Shown here piece by piece: positions 32,764-42,051 of a stretch of DNA of 57,210 nucleotides. The stretch comes from Aureimonas sp. AU20 (GTDB lineage Bacteria > Pseudomonadota > Alphaproteobacteria > Rhizobiales > Rhizobiaceae). A model generated the notes under the pieces. The model made no database searches. It saw nothing but the letters and a program-made list of their open reading frames with translations, and was not told where the DNA came from. Location of the stretch: the NCBI RefSeq assembly GCF_001442755.1, contig NZ_CP006372.1, forward strand, positions 1-57,210, read 5' to 3'. The translations under genes and the position numbers were made by a program. The stretch's first letter is position 1, and every line of letters begins with the position of its first letter.

Positions 32764-32999
32764 CCGCTCTCTCTGACCTCACGCCGATCCAGATCCGAGC
32801 GCTGATTAAGCTCGATACCCCAGGCGGTGACCCCGACAGCGTGGGCCGGCGGATCGAAGAGCTATCTCCGCAGATCCTGATGGGCGTGTTCGAATTGCTC
32901 GAACTGAAGCTCGCGACGTCGGAGTTCGGCTGGCAGAACACGGCCTGGTTCCGGCTGACGCCGAAGGGACGGGCTGTGCGGGAGTTTGGAGAAGCGTGA
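32760..32999 (+). CDS. Small hypothetical protein (wHTH-like)
   Basis: 79 residues if started at GTG 32760, which overlaps the preceding stop (GTGA); an in-frame GTG at 32751 is an alternative. The sequence ALSDLTPIQIRALIKLDTPG then GRRIEELSPQILMGVFELLE and TAWFRLTPKGRAVREFGEA resembles a small winged-helix protein of the kind with a terminal LTPKGR wing. No close family was recognised. A truncated copy lies at 33360-33485. Confidence 0.5.
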   Translation: MTALSDLTPIQIRALIKLDTPGGDPDSVGRRIEELSPQILMGVFELLELKLATSEFGWQNTAWFRLTPKGRAVREFGEA

Positions 33000-33328
33000 T
33001 GTTTGCCTTCGCGGGCTCGTCAGCAGGGGGCGCAGAGCACCTTGGAGATCGAGCGAACGACGGCGTTCGCCGTGTCGCTTCCGGGTCATTCGGGAGCTCT
33101 TTCGAATGGCCCGCGTCTCCCTGACAAATGAGGCGGGTGACGCGGGCCGAACTGCTCATGGCGCAAGCAGTCCGCAGAATGTAACCTGTGGTTATTATAT
33201 TTCAACGACAGTTTGGATTGCCGGATCGACGCCGAGGTAACGCACCGTGGTCTCGACCTGCGAGACGGGCTGGATGACACCGCCATGCGGGAGATCGAGC
33301 GCGGGCTATTGATAGCGCCCGAAGCAGC
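33000..33328. other. Gene-free region
   Basis: No supported gene between the wHTH-like gene and its partial duplicate; the DNA around 33180-33240 is locally AT-rich. Confidence 0.3.
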
Positions 33329-33485
33329 GCCACAAGAGGCAGGGCTGTGCGAGTGATCAATGACCGTCCTCTCCAACCTCACGCCTATCCAGATCCGAGC
33401 GCTGATCAAGCTGAATACGCCAGGCGGTAAACCGGAGGGGTCAGGAGGGTTTAGGGCCAACGGCGGGGCAACGGATGCCGGCTGA
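33329..33485 (+). pseudogene. Partial duplicate of the Cys-rich / wHTH-like gene junction
   Basis: 33329-33437 is a diverged copy of 32719-32828: it repeats the end of the Cys-rich gene (GAAGCAGCGCCACAAG against GAAGCAGTGCCATAAG) and the first 23 codons of the next gene (LTPIQIRALIKLNTPGG against LTPIQIRALIKLDTPGG). After NTPGG the homology stops and the frame ends at 33483-33485. It is a broken duplicate with no complete gene. Confidence 0.75.
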
Positions 33486-33617
33486 TCCATCGCGTTTCCG
33501 GTGGGGCTAAGCACAGGGTCGCTTTGGCGAACGGGGACTCGCGCGGAGCCGGCTCCGGGTTGATGGACCTGATCTGTGAAAACAAAAAAGGACCGAATGG
33601 CTCCTTTGCGATGTCTG

Positions 33618-33758
33618 TTATCGCATCGGCCAGCCGTCTTTGCGGCGAGCGATATCTCGATCGATGCGTCGGCCGGTTATTTCAAAGTAGGCAATGGCGA
33701 CTGGTATGGCGGCCAAACCGAACAGGGCGACCAAGAGAAGCGGATCCATGTCGGACAT
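33618..33758 (-). CDS. 46-residue single-span membrane protein
   Basis: From the ATG at 33758, with GGAG eight bases upstream: MSDMDPLLLVALFGLAAIPV then AIAYFEITGRRIDRDIARRK. One N-terminal hydrophobic span, then a basic, helical cytoplasmic tail. The clear start signal and biased composition support a real gene. Family not recognised. It stands alone, with frames on the other strand lacking protein character. Confidence 0.55.
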   Translation of the reverse strand: MSDMDPLLLVALFGLAAIPVAIAYFEITGRRIDRDIARRKDGWPMR

Positions 33759-33892
33759 TTCAGCTCTCCGCTTTCATCAAGCCCACAAGATAGAATGCCA
33801 CGGCCTCGGATACGAGCGCAAACAGGGTTCTAGCTGTAACGGTGAGGGAAGCTGGATGTTGCGAGCTGGATTAAGGAAGGTGCGCGAGACGT

Positions 33893-34165
33893 TTATTCCC
33901 TCCTTGGCATGGCCTCGGCGCGTATGATGCCCCGCCAACCCAAATCGATATGCGGGAAATCATCGCCTTTCGTCAGCAGAGGGCGGCGTTCCAGCTTCGC
34001 CTTCGGCTTCAGCAATGCAACCAGCACCGCATAGACGAGCAGCAAGGCAATGCCGGCAATGGCATAAGGCGCGAAAGCGGCGAGAGGCGAGGCGTCGGCC
34101 ATGCTGCTCCATAACAGCATCGCCGCGGCCATGAACCAGTCAGTGCCAGCGACACGCCGACCCAT
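33893..34165 (-). CDS. Small membrane protein, unknown
   Basis: 90 residues from the ATG at 34165 (a GTG at 34177 is equally possible). Two hydrophobic stretches (FMAAAMLLWSSMADASPLAA, APYAIAGIALLLVYAVLVAL) are followed by a charged tail (KPKAKLERRPLLTKGDDFPH). A much longer upstream extension exists but reads as low-complexity and is ignored. The start is uncertain; the C-terminal two-thirds looks truly coding. Confidence 0.45.
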   Translation of the reverse strand: MGRRVAGTDWFMAAAMLLWSSMADASPLAAFAPYAIAGIALLLVYAVLVALLKPKAKLERRPLLTKGDDFPHIDLGWRGIIRAEAMPRRE

Positions 34166-34450
34166 CTGACCCGACACCACCCCGCAGGCTCGTCCGTTCC
34201 CCGCTGCACTGCCGCCGGTCCCGGCCGCGCCCTTCCCGGCCTCTTCGGTGTCCCGCGCCTTCTGGCTTGCCTCGCGCCCTGGCCATACCCCGGTCGATGA
34301 CGGCCCAGCGCCAAGCCATAACCGCTGCGCGGTCCTCCTCTTCGTTCCGGTCCCCGGCTGCGCCGGCGAGGTTGGCCAGCCCTGCCCTCGCGGATCGGGT
34401 GGCTGTGGGGATTGGCTCCGCAAGCTGAAACCCCTAGATTGGAAGCGAAC

Positions 34451-34729
34451 GTGAAGATCGACAGGCTCAAGATCGCCAAGGCTCTCAAAGCTGCCAGCAA
34501 TGACCAAGGCAACGCCGACGACCTCGCGCAGGAACTCGCCGACGCCTACGACAATGCGGAGAAAGACATGGTCTCCCTTGAGGACCTCAAAGCTATCAAT
34601 GCCCGCTCCGACGCGCGCCACGCCGAAATGCTTGCGAAGTTTAGAGATGCGACCAATCGCCAGATCATCTGGACCGTCGTCATCGCCTTCCTGGTGGTAG
34701 GGACGATCGCTGCCATCGTGAAGCTCTGA
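34451..34729 (+). CDS. Coiled-coil protein with C-terminal membrane span
   Basis: 92 residues from GTG 34451 with GGAAG six bases upstream. A helical, charged region (RLKIAKALKAASNDQGNADD, MVSLEDLKAINARSDARHAE) ends in a span (QIIWTVVIAFLVVGTIAAIV) and KL. The layout is that of DUF1640-type coiled-coil tail-anchored proteins. An internal ATG (MVSLEDLK) is preceded by GCGGAGAAAGAC, so a short form could be made. The second half is duplicated in the next gene. Confidence 0.6.
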   Translation: MKIDRLKIAKALKAASNDQGNADDLAQELADAYDNAEKDMVSLEDLKAINARSDARHAEMLAKFRDATNRQIIWTVVIAFLVVGTIAAIVKL

Positions 34730-34814
34730 TAGGCCTAGGAAGGCGGCTCCTGCGGGCTTCCATTTTCGCCACGCCCACCCTTCAGCACGGCGCTACACAA
34801 TTGCGGAGAAGAGC

Positions 34815-34955
34815 ATGGTTTCCATGAAGGATCTCGAGGAGATCAGTGCTCGTTCCGATGCGCGCATCAAGGCTGCCGTTAACCGCCAGATCGTCTGGAT
34901 CGCCGTCATCGGCTTTGTCTTTACTATCGCGATCGTCGCCATCGTGAAGCTTTGA
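34815..34955 (+). CDS. Short tandem paralogue of the tail-anchored protein
   Basis: 46 residues: MVSMKDLEEISARSDARIKA then AVNRQIVWIAVIGFVFTIAI and VAIVKL. It aligns with the second half of the preceding gene from MVSLEDLK onward, with a short deletion in the linker. GGAG lies seven bases before the ATG, and the duplicated DNA includes that ribosome binding site (ACAATTGCGGAGAA against ACAATGCGGAGAAA). It looks functional as a stand-alone membrane peptide. Confidence 0.6.
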   Translation: MVSMKDLEEISARSDARIKAAVNRQIVWIAVIGFVFTIAIVAIVKL

Positions 34956-35137
34956 CAAGCGACATAGGCGTGTCCCTTTAGGCCGAGCTTTGATTGCTGT
35001 TCTCCCCGAGCTCCTGAAGGGGTCTCAGTTCTTCGGATCACGATCCTTCACGCGCACGCCTGGCCGTTGTAGGTGTGATCGGACAGCAAAATGGGCGCCA
35101 CAGGATCCTGTAGCACCCATACAAGGGTCTGAATATA

Positions 35138-35353
35138 TCAGAGCTTGTCGTGCGCAGCCTTCGACACGCTGTCAGCGCCATCCTTCACTGCGGCTTTGGC
35201 ATCGCCCTTCACCTGCTGAGCTTCGCCCTTCAGCTCCTGGGCTTTGCCCTTTGCTTCCAAGCTCTCATTGCCGGTCAGATTGCCAACCCCTTGCTTCAGG
35301 TTGCCCATCGCTTCGTTCGCCAGACCTGCGGCTTTGTCGCTCGTGCTACCCAT
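35138..35353 (-). CDS. CsbD-family stress protein
   Basis: 71 residues from the ATG at 35353 with GGAG six bases upstream. The CsbD pattern is clear: [20 protein letters not shown] then [20 protein letters not shown]. These small hydrophilic proteins are induced by general stress in many bacteria; molecular action is unknown. A typical EcfG-type promoter was looked for upstream and not found. Confidence 0.85.
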   Translation of the reverse strand: MGSTSDKAAGLANEAMGNLKQGVGNLTGNESLEAKGKAQELKGEAQQVKGDAKAAVKDGADSVSKAAHDKL

Positions 35354-35694
35354 GGGATCTCCAATCTCTGTTGCTGTCTCTGCGACAAAAACGAGCTTTT
35401 CCGTGATTGGTTGCAAGCCGCTGCCTCAGTGCCTTGCAAATGAAGGTGGCGATGAGAAGAGGTCCCCTCCTGATCGAAAACGTATTTCAGCGCAGCACGG
35501 CGCTCGAACAGGGAGTGCTCATTACAAATCTTTAAGACGTGGAACCAAAGGCTGCGAAACGCGCCCCTACTTTGGGTGTCGGGAGCACTGATCGGCATCT
35601 TTTTGAAGAGGCTCCCCAACCGTTCCGCAGACGGTCTTCTACGATTGCTTCTGTGCTAGCGGTGTCGCAATCGATCCGAACCTGCCCCAAGTCT

Positions 35695-36816
35695 TCACGC
35701 TGCCTGAGCGACAGGTGGATGCAGCATCTTGACGACGGGTGTTGAACTTAACATCTGACCGGACTGGTCTAAGCGCTGCAGAACCTCGTTGATCTGCTCT
35801 GCACCTAACGACTGCTCGCGGCAGGCAGACGAAATCTCAGACACGAGTTCGGTAGTGCGCTGGATATGGGGGACGAGCGCACGCAAACTTTCACCCGCCG
35901 CTTCGGACGCCTGAAGCGTGCTCGCAGTCAACGTCTCGATCTCGCTGGCCGCTCGTCCCGCTCGTTCGGCAAGCTTACGGACTTCGCTTGCTACGACAGC
36001 AAAGCCCTTGCCGTGCTGACCGGCACGCGCCGCCTCAATCGCGGCGTTGAGGGCCAGAAGGTCTGTTTGGCGGGCGATCTCCTGCACGACGGAAATCTTG
36101 GCAGCGATGGTACGCATGGCCACCACCGATCGCTCAACCGCTTCGCCTCCACGCCCAGCACTGGCAGATGCATCTTGCGCAAGTCGCTCTGTACGGCCCG
36201 CGTTGTCCGCGTTCTGGCGGATGTTGGCGGTCATTTCTTCCATAGTCGAGGAGGCATCTCCCAAGGCACGCGACTGCTCATCGGCTAGGCGCTGGCGCTC
36301 GCTGTCGAGCCTGACCTTCTCAGCTTCCAAAGCCTGGAAATAGGTCGAGATACCGAGATCCATGTCAAGGACTGCGAGCTTCACGAGAAGCCCGATCAGA
36401 CGTCCGGCGTTCTCGGTTCGGCGACGACCAACGAAGCCACGTCCCACTAAAGTTGGGACGAGTTCGGCAACCATCGTCTCCAAGATCAGGCCATATCCGC
36501 CAAGATGCCAACGCGGCTCCAGACCAATGCGTGCATGGACGCGGCCGACGCGTTCGGCGTTCTCAGCATACGCTTCATCAATCTCACCCGATGCGATGCG
36601 GCTCCAATGCTCGCCCTGGGCAATTCTTGCAGCATCGAGTCGTTCGCTATTTGGAAAGAAGCGGTTGACGGCTGGAGTGGCCTCGACTTGAGCGTAGAAG
36701 CGACCGAGGGCACACTCGAGCGCCTGTTGAACCAATACCGCATGAGGCTTCAAGCTTTCCAGCTCATCCTCCTCGATCTGAAGGAAGCGCAAACGTTCGT
36801 TGAAAGCCGTATGCAT
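35695..36816 (-). CDS. Globin-coupled methyl-accepting chemoreceptor
   Basis: 373 residues, soluble. Residues 1-170 are a protoglobin-type sensor with the likely haem-binding His94 in [20 protein letters not shown]. After a helical linker ([20 protein letters not shown]) comes an MCP signalling domain with the hairpin tip [20 protein letters not shown] then [18 protein letters not shown]. There are no membrane spans, so it senses a cytoplasmic gas, probably oxygen, and talks to host CheA/CheW. The C-terminus lacks a CheR-docking pentapeptide. ATG 36816 is chosen because it begins the globin domain. Confidence 0.85.
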   Translation of the reverse strand: MHTAFNERLRFLQIEEDELESLKPHAVLVQQALECALGRFYAQVEATPAVNRFFPNSERLDAARIAQGEHWSRIASGEIDEAYAENAERVGRVHARIGLEPRWHLGGYGLILETMVAELVPTLVGRGFVGRRRTENAGRLIGLLVKLAVLDMDLGISTYFQALEAEKVRLDSERQRLADEQSRALGDASSTMEEMTANIRQNADNAGRTERLAQDASASAGRGGEAVERSVVAMRTIAAKISVVQEIARQTDLLALNAAIEAARAGQHGKGFAVVASEVRKLAERAGRAASEIETLTASTLQASEAAGESLRALVPHIQRTTELVSEISSACREQSLGAEQINEVLQRLDQSGQMLSSTPVVKMLHPPVAQAA

Positions 36817-37312
36817 CTGCCCTGCGTCCCGTTGGCTAACTATTAAGCTCGGGTTGCGGTGATATAACCGTGGAGTGAAGGCTTCGCTAAGGGGAGCGTA
36901 TCGTCGAATTCGAAGTTTCCAAGTGCCGCGGCAGTGCACTGTGCTGGAGCGGTTCAATTCGCGGAGGGACGATTACGGCACGCATTTAAACGGCCGGACG
37001 AACACCTCCAACATGTAGAATGCAATCAGCAGCTTGTGGGCGCTACACATCCTCACTAGACCATACAAAAATTAGAATGCGGCGTCACTTCAGCGTCGAT
37101 GTGGGGGTGGTCGTGACGCCCACCGAAATTTCGAAGTGTTCCCAATCTCAACGGGGGTATGCTGATGCTAGGGATAGGTCTGGCGGTCTTTAGGCACAGT
37201 ATAGAATTTCGACCGCAACATCATACCACTGATAGATTGTAGTCTTCGTAGATTGATCAGAATCTGAGGAACGAATTTCGACGCCTAGATACTGCAAAAC
37301 CGTTTACTTTCA
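36817..37312. other. Gene-free region
   Basis: About 500 bases between the chemoreceptor and the recombinase palindrome with no supported gene; locally AT-rich between 37190 and 37310. Confidence 0.3.
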
Positions 37313-37346
37313 CACCTGTCGGAAAACACCTGTTTTCCGACAGGTG
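37313..37346. repeat. Perfect 15-bp palindrome upstream of the recombinase (possible res/crossover site)
   Basis: CACCTGTCGGAAAAC (37313-37327) and GTTTTCCGACAGGTG (37332-37346) are perfect arms around ACCT, 106 bases before the recombinase start. Serine recombinases bind such dyads near their genes. No T-tract follows, so it is not a typical terminator. Confidence 0.5.
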
Positions 37347-37451
37347 AGGGACGAGCGGTGATGTTTGCGTGCTTGGATATCCATTTTTGCACGACAAACC
37401 ATGTCGGATTGACTAGATGTGCGGAAAGCTCTTACCGAGGGATTTCCGTAC

Positions 37452-38036
37452 ATGCTGGTCGGTTACATGCGGGTTTCCTCCAGCGATGATCGCCAATCCG
37501 TCGCCTTGCAGTGCGACGCACTGGTCGCGGCTGGGGTGGACGAGCGTCATATCTATTCCGACAAGGCATCGGGCGCGCGAGACGACCGGCCGGGTCTGAA
37601 GGCGTGCATCGAGTATATGAAGTGGGGCGACACGCTTGTTGTCTGGAAACTCGACCGCCTTGGCCGTTCCCTGCCTCACCTGCTAGCGATTGTCGAAGAC
37701 CTGCGTTCTCGTGGCGTGGCCTTCCGTTCTCTGACCGAGTCCATGGACACGCAGACGCCTCATGGTGAGCTTCTGTTCTCGTTTTTCGGCGCCCTTGCAC
37801 AATATGAACGAGCCTTGACCCGTGAGCGCGTTATCGCCGGGCTGGCTGCTGCGCGCCGAAGAGGGCGGCGGGGCGGGCGTCCTCCCACCCTGACGACTGA
37901 ACAGATCGAGCAGATCACGGCCGCCCTTGCCGCCGGCGCCAGCAAAGCGTCCGTGTGCCGAACCTTCAAAGTGGCCCGCTCGACCTTGATCGATACGCTG
38001 GCCCGCATCGGTTGGTCCTCACCCATTCGAGTTTAA
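37452..38036 (+). CDS. Serine recombinase (resolvase/invertase)
   Basis: 194 residues from ATG 37452 with GAGGG upstream. The catalytic domain begins LVGYMRVSSSDDRQSVALQC with the active serine in RVSSSD, followed by SGARDDRPGLKACIEYMKWG and WKLDRLGRS with the conserved arginines. The E-helix and HTH tail (GRPPTLTTEQIEQITAALAA, SKASVCRTFKVARSTL) complete the small-resolvase fold. It may resolve plasmid multimers or have come with a Tn3-like transposon; no transposase of that type is present. The palindrome upstream is its likely site. Confidence 0.9.
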   Translation: MLVGYMRVSSSDDRQSVALQCDALVAAGVDERHIYSDKASGARDDRPGLKACIEYMKWGDTLVVWKLDRLGRSLPHLLAIVEDLRSRGVAFRSLTESMDTQTPHGELLFSFFGALAQYERALTRERVIAGLAAARRRGRRGGRPPTLTTEQIEQITAALAAGASKASVCRTFKVARSTLIDTLARIGWSSPIRV

Positions 38037-38502
38037 GCTCTGCCGCAACGGATGCGAGCTGTCGTTGCGGCCAGGGGCGCCCATGCGAACCATCCTGTTC
38101 TCATATAGGAGCACGCCATAAGCAAAAGACCGTTGCATGCCCGCCCCAGCTTCAGCTTTTGAGAGCGTTTTCTGCGACACCCCAAGGCTGAAAATCTCAA
38201 ATCGATTTTTAGCCTCATTTCGGCCTTGATGGAAACGAAAGCGAGGAAGCTAAAGGGGCTCTCGCTTCCTGCGATCGATAAATTTGTGTTAAGCGGTATG
38301 CGTTGTGCCGCGTGGTATCACGCCAAGAGCCTTCATGGGTTCGGTTCGAGCAATGAAAGAAGTGAATCTGACGATGGCTCGAATTTGGCAGCCGCAAGCT
38401 CTGCGCTTCATCGCATTAAATAATGCAGTGCCGAAGTAAAATCATGGCAAAAATTTAGTTTTGCTTTCCAAAATAAAATTTTTCCATTGATCGGGGGTGC
38501 GG
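38037..38502. other. Gene-free region before the secretion locus
   Basis: About 465 bases. A short plus-strand frame at 38226-38423 has no start signal or protein-like sequence. The last 100 bases are AT-rich and probably hold the promoter for the type I secretion genes. Confidence 0.35.
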
Positions 38503-40251
38503 GTGTCGTACATCAGTAATAAGAAATCGGCATTGGGCGGAGCACTTTCCGTCTGCAAAACGAATTTCATATTCGTCATTGTTTTTAGCTTTTTTATCAA
38601 TCTGCTGATGTTCATCAGCCCCCTCTACATGATCCAGGTCTATGACCGGGTTCTCGCCAGTCGCAGTGAAGTGACTTTGATCATGGTCACGCTGCTGGCT
38701 GTCGCACTGCTGGTTGTTTATGCCGCCTTGGAATCCATCCGTTCCCGTATTCTCGTCAGAACGGGCGCACGGTTCGATAAGTTCATCGGCAAGAATGTTT
38801 TCTCGACTTCCTTCCGCGGGCACCTGCGTTCGCCAACCGGTGGCTACTCGCAACCTGTGCGAGATCTCGACACGCTTCGAGAATTTCTGACGGGCGGAGG
38901 CATCATCACCTTCTGCGATGCGCCGTGGATGCCGATCTTCCTGGCTGTCTGCTACATGATCCATTTCTGGATCGGCGTCGTGGCAACCATCGGCGCGGTC
39001 GCGATTTTTGGCCTTGCGCTCGCCAATGAGCTGATGACGCGCCGCCATCTCAAGGATGCCTCCGTCGCCTCGATCGGCGCCAACCAATACGTCTCGACGA
39101 CCCTGCGGAACGTCGAGATCATCCATGCGCTAGGCATGATGAAGGCCATCAGCGGCCGTTGGAGCACGCTGCACGACCGGGCGATCGGCTTGCAGGCACA
39201 GGCGAGCGACCGGGCGGGTCTGATCCTCGCGACGTCGAAATTCATACGAACTGTACTTCAGATCGCGATCCTGGGCGTGGGCGCCTATCTCGTGCTGGAG
39301 TCGGAAGTGACGCCGGGCGCCATGATCGCCTCCTCGATCATGATGGGCAGGGCCCTCGCTCCGGTGGAGGGCGCTGTCGCGCAATGGAAAGGGTTCATGG
39401 CGACCCGCTCGGCCTATGACCGACTTTCCAAAATGTTCGAAAGCACTCAGCCTGAGCCGGAGAAGATGCCGCTCCCGACGCCGACCGGAGCGATCACTCT
39501 CGAGCAGCTCGTCGTTGCCCCTCCGGGCACGAACGCTGCGACGCTCAAGAGCGTGAATATGCAGATCATGCCTGGCGAAGTGGTCGGCGTGATCGGTCCG
39601 TCCGGTGCGGGCAAGTCCACACTGGCCCGTGCTCTGACGGGTGTTTGGGCGCCGCTCAGCGGCCATGTCCGCCTCGACGGCGCCGACATCGACAACTGGC
39701 ATGCGGAACTGCTGGGACCGCATATCGGCTACCTGCCCCAGGATGTTGAGCTTTTCTCCGGCACGATTGCCGAGAACATCGCCCGTTTCACATCGGTCGA
39801 TGCCGAAGCGGTCGTGAAAGCCGCCCAGAAGGCTGGCGTTCATGAAATGATCTTGCAGCTCACCGACGGCTACAACACGAAGATTGGTGAAGGCGGGCGT
39901 TCACTCTCCGGCGGTCAGAGGCAGCGCCTCGGCCTTGCGCGCGCGCTTTACGGCGATCCGAAGATCATCATTCTCGATGAGCCGAACTCGAGCCTCGACA
40001 GCTATGGCGAGGCGGCTCTCGCCCAGGCATTGCGGATCGCAAAATCCGAAAAGCGCACTGTTGTGGTCATCAGCCATCGTGCGTCTTTGCTCAACGAAGT
40101 GGACAAGCTCGCTGTCTTCACGGCTGGGACGCTGACCATGTACGGTCCTGCGGCGGACGTGATCGAACGCCTGAACCCACGCTCGGGAACGCAGGCGCCT
40201 GTTGTTCAACCCATGGGTCAGGTGACCCACATGACGCGCGCGAACGCTTGA
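38503..40251 (+). CDS. Type I secretion ABC transporter (PrtD-like permease/ATPase)
   Basis: 582 residues. GTG 38503 has GGGGG six bases upstream; GTG 38497 is an alternative. Membrane part: FVIVFSFFINLLMFISPLYM and the following TVLLAVALLVVYAALESIRS-like spans, with the family signature IQVYDRVLASRSEVTL. ATPase part: Walker A GPSGAGKST near residue 363, LSGGQRQR near 467, IIILDEPNSSLD near 487 and ISHR near 522. It has no C39 peptidase domain. It powers one-step export of RTX proteins together with the HlyD-type adaptor that follows, most likely for the RTX protein at 44791-47550. Confidence 0.9.
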   Translation: MSYISNKKSALGGALSVCKTNFIFVIVFSFFINLLMFISPLYMIQVYDRVLASRSEVTLIMVTLLAVALLVVYAALESIRSRILVRTGARFDKFIGKNVFSTSFRGHLRSPTGGYSQPVRDLDTLREFLTGGGIITFCDAPWMPIFLAVCYMIHFWIGVVATIGAVAIFGLALANELMTRRHLKDASVASIGANQYVSTTLRNVEIIHALGMMKAISGRWSTLHDRAIGLQAQASDRAGLILATSKFIRTVLQIAILGVGAYLVLESEVTPGAMIASSIMMGRALAPVEGAVAQWKGFMATRSAYDRLSKMFESTQPEPEKMPLPTPTGAITLEQLVVAPPGTNAATLKSVNMQIMPGEVVGVIGPSGAGKSTLARALTGVWAPLSGHVRLDGADIDNWHAELLGPHIGYLPQDVELFSGTIAENIARFTSVDAEAVVKAAQKAGVHEMILQLTDGYNTKIGEGGRSLSGGQRQRLGLARALYGDPKIIILDEPNSSLDSYGEAALAQALRIAKSEKRTVVVISHRASLLNEVDKLAVFTAGTLTMYGPAADVIERLNPRSGTQAPVVQPMGQVTHMTRANA

Positions 40252-40345
40252 CGGCTTACAAAGCTCAAACGGCAAGCCTGATGAATTGCACTTCTCAGGT
40301 GGACGACGCCCCGATTTCGCCGGAAACGCCAGAAAGGCAAAGCGC

Positions 40346-41764
40346 ATGACCAATGGATCTATGGAACCTATGGAACGCGCGCTTCCTGCTTTGGAATCCA
40401 AGCGGAGTTTGCCCGGACCCTTGGCGCGCTTCCTGAAGAAGGGTGAAGACCAGGATCTTCATGAGGCTAGGGACATCAGCGCCCCGGTCTCCGCTCGCGG
40501 TCCGATCATTGCTGGTCTCGTCCTTATCGGCGTGACCTTCTTCGGCGCTGGGGTCTGGGCCTCGACAGCTCCGCTCGCCAGTGCTGTCACGGCATCGGGC
40601 ACCGTGACGCTCGCAGGCAAGCGGCGATCCATCCAGCATCTGGAAGGCGGCATCATCAAATCCCTTCATGTCCGCGAAGGTCAGGAGGTGCAGGCCGGTG
40701 ACGTCTTGGTCACGCTCGACGAAACGCAGGCCAACGCCGCTGTCGTCCGCCTGCGGACCCAGCTTGATACGCAGCTCGCCATGCAGGCTCGTCTGATCGC
40801 CGAGCAGAGCGGAAAGGAGAGCATCTCTTTTCCGTCCGATCTCGAGCAGCGCAACACGGATGCGAAGGTCCAGGAAATCCTGGCAGGTCAGCAGCAGGAA
40901 TTCGACGAGCGGCGTAAGACGTTGTTCGGCACGGTCGATCTGCTGCAACAGAAGATTACTCAGCTTCAGCGTACGATCGATGGCCTGACGGCACAGAGAA
41001 AATCCCGCGAAACGCAGGTCAAGCTGATCCGTGAGGAACTGACTGCGCTGGAAGGCTTGCTGCGCAAGGGATTGATGAACAAATCCCGTGTTCTGGAACT
41101 GCAGCGCGGTTCGGCACAGCTCGACGGTGAGATCGGTGATGTCACGGCCCAACTCGGCCGGGCTCAGCAGCAGATTTCCGAAGCGCAGATGCAGATCATA
41201 CAAACGCAGCAGCAGTTCCGCGAGGATGTCGTCTCGCAGCTGCGCAATGCCGAATCCCGTGCCGCCGATCTGCAGCAGCAGTTGTTCGTGGCCAGCGATA
41301 TCTCGAAGCGCTTGGACATCCTCGCGCCCCAGAGCGGCACTGTGCAGAACCTTGTCGTGACGACGGTGGGCGGCGTCATTGCGCCGGGCGAGGTGCTAAT
41401 GGAGATCGCGCCCAAGGAAGGCGACTTCCTGGTCGAGGCTCAGGTGTCGCCGCTCGATATCGACAATGTTTCTATTGGACAGGAAGCTGAAGTTCGTTTC
41501 TCGGCGTTGGATCTGCGTACGACGCCGGTAATCATGGGCAAGGTCGTATCGCGATCGGGTGATCGGATCGAGCCGAACAACCGCCCGCCCTATTTCCGTG
41601 TTCAGGTCGAAACGCCGCCTGAGGAGATGAAGAAGCTCCAGGGGCGTCAGTTGCAAGCGGGTATGCCGGCGGAAGTGCTGATCCAGACCAGCGAGCGGAC
41701 CTTGATGAACTACCTCACCAAGCCGCTGACGGACCAGCTCCGCCGTGGCATGAACGAACAGTAA
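40346..41764 (+). CDS. HlyD-family type I secretion adaptor
   Basis: 472 residues from ATG 40346 with AAAGG eight bases upstream. One N-terminal span (GPIIAGLVLIGVTFFGAGVW) is followed by the lipoyl half (GTVTLAGKRRSIQHLEGGII, VREGQEVQAGDVLVTLD). Then comes a long coiled coil rich in glutamine (residues about 130-310) and the second half-motif LDILAPQSGTVQNLVVTTVG. The end PLTDQLRRGMNEQ is typical of the HlyD/PrtE group. It links the inner-membrane ABC protein to an outer-membrane TolC partner, which must be host-encoded. The gap to the ABC gene is 94 bases. Confidence 0.9.
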   Translation: MTNGSMEPMERALPALESKRSLPGPLARFLKKGEDQDLHEARDISAPVSARGPIIAGLVLIGVTFFGAGVWASTAPLASAVTASGTVTLAGKRRSIQHLEGGIIKSLHVREGQEVQAGDVLVTLDETQANAAVVRLRTQLDTQLAMQARLIAEQSGKESISFPSDLEQRNTDAKVQEILAGQQQEFDERRKTLFGTVDLLQQKITQLQRTIDGLTAQRKSRETQVKLIREELTALEGLLRKGLMNKSRVLELQRGSAQLDGEIGDVTAQLGRAQQQISEAQMQIIQTQQQFREDVVSQLRNAESRAADLQQQLFVASDISKRLDILAPQSGTVQNLVVTTVGGVIAPGEVLMEIAPKEGDFLVEAQVSPLDIDNVSIGQEAEVRFSALDLRTTPVIMGKVVSRSGDRIEPNNRPPYFRVQVETPPEEMKKLQGRQLQAGMPAEVLIQTSERTLMNYLTKPLTDQLRRGMNEQ

Positions 41765-41787
41765 GCCTTCAAACGGAGAATATCACT

Positions 41788-42051
41788 ATGACCGATTCCA
41801 ACGGCTTTCAGCTTCCTCCTGAGAACAAGGAACGTGTCATGCGTCTGACGCAGGATGTCTTCGTTCCGAACCTCCAAAAGGCCGTCGAGGAAGGTAGCAA
41901 GCATGCGCCTTTCACTGAGGTCTTGAGTGCAGCCTCTACGGCATACGCCAATCTTGTTGAGATGACTGTCGGCCGCGAAGCTGCCGTCATGCTTCTGCGC
42001 AACTTGGCCGACCATATGGAAACGCGCCCCGTCGAGCAGCCGATCCAATAA
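41788..42051 (+). CDS. Small helical protein in the secretion operon
   Basis: 87 residues, 23 bases after the HlyD gene, with GGAGA in the leader. FQLPPENKERVMRLTQDVFV then NLQKAVEEGSKHAPFTEVLS and VGREAAVMLLRNLADHM form two or three helices, with no signal peptide or span. Family not recognised. Placement inside the secretion operon suggests a cytoplasmic helper such as a chaperone or regulator of substrate loading (inference). Confidence 0.55.
   Translation: MTDSNGFQLPPENKERVMRLTQDVFVPNLQKAVEEGSKHAPFTEVLSAASTAYANLVEMTVGREAAVMLLRNLADHMETRPVEQPIQ

Noticed and set aside
38226..38423. 65-codon plus-strand frame before the secretion locus
   Set aside because: No ribosome binding site, no protein-like pattern.
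38507..38517. CGTACATCAGT matching the iteron core
   Set aside because: Single 11-base match inside the start of the ABC transporter gene, with no flanking repeats; likely chance.
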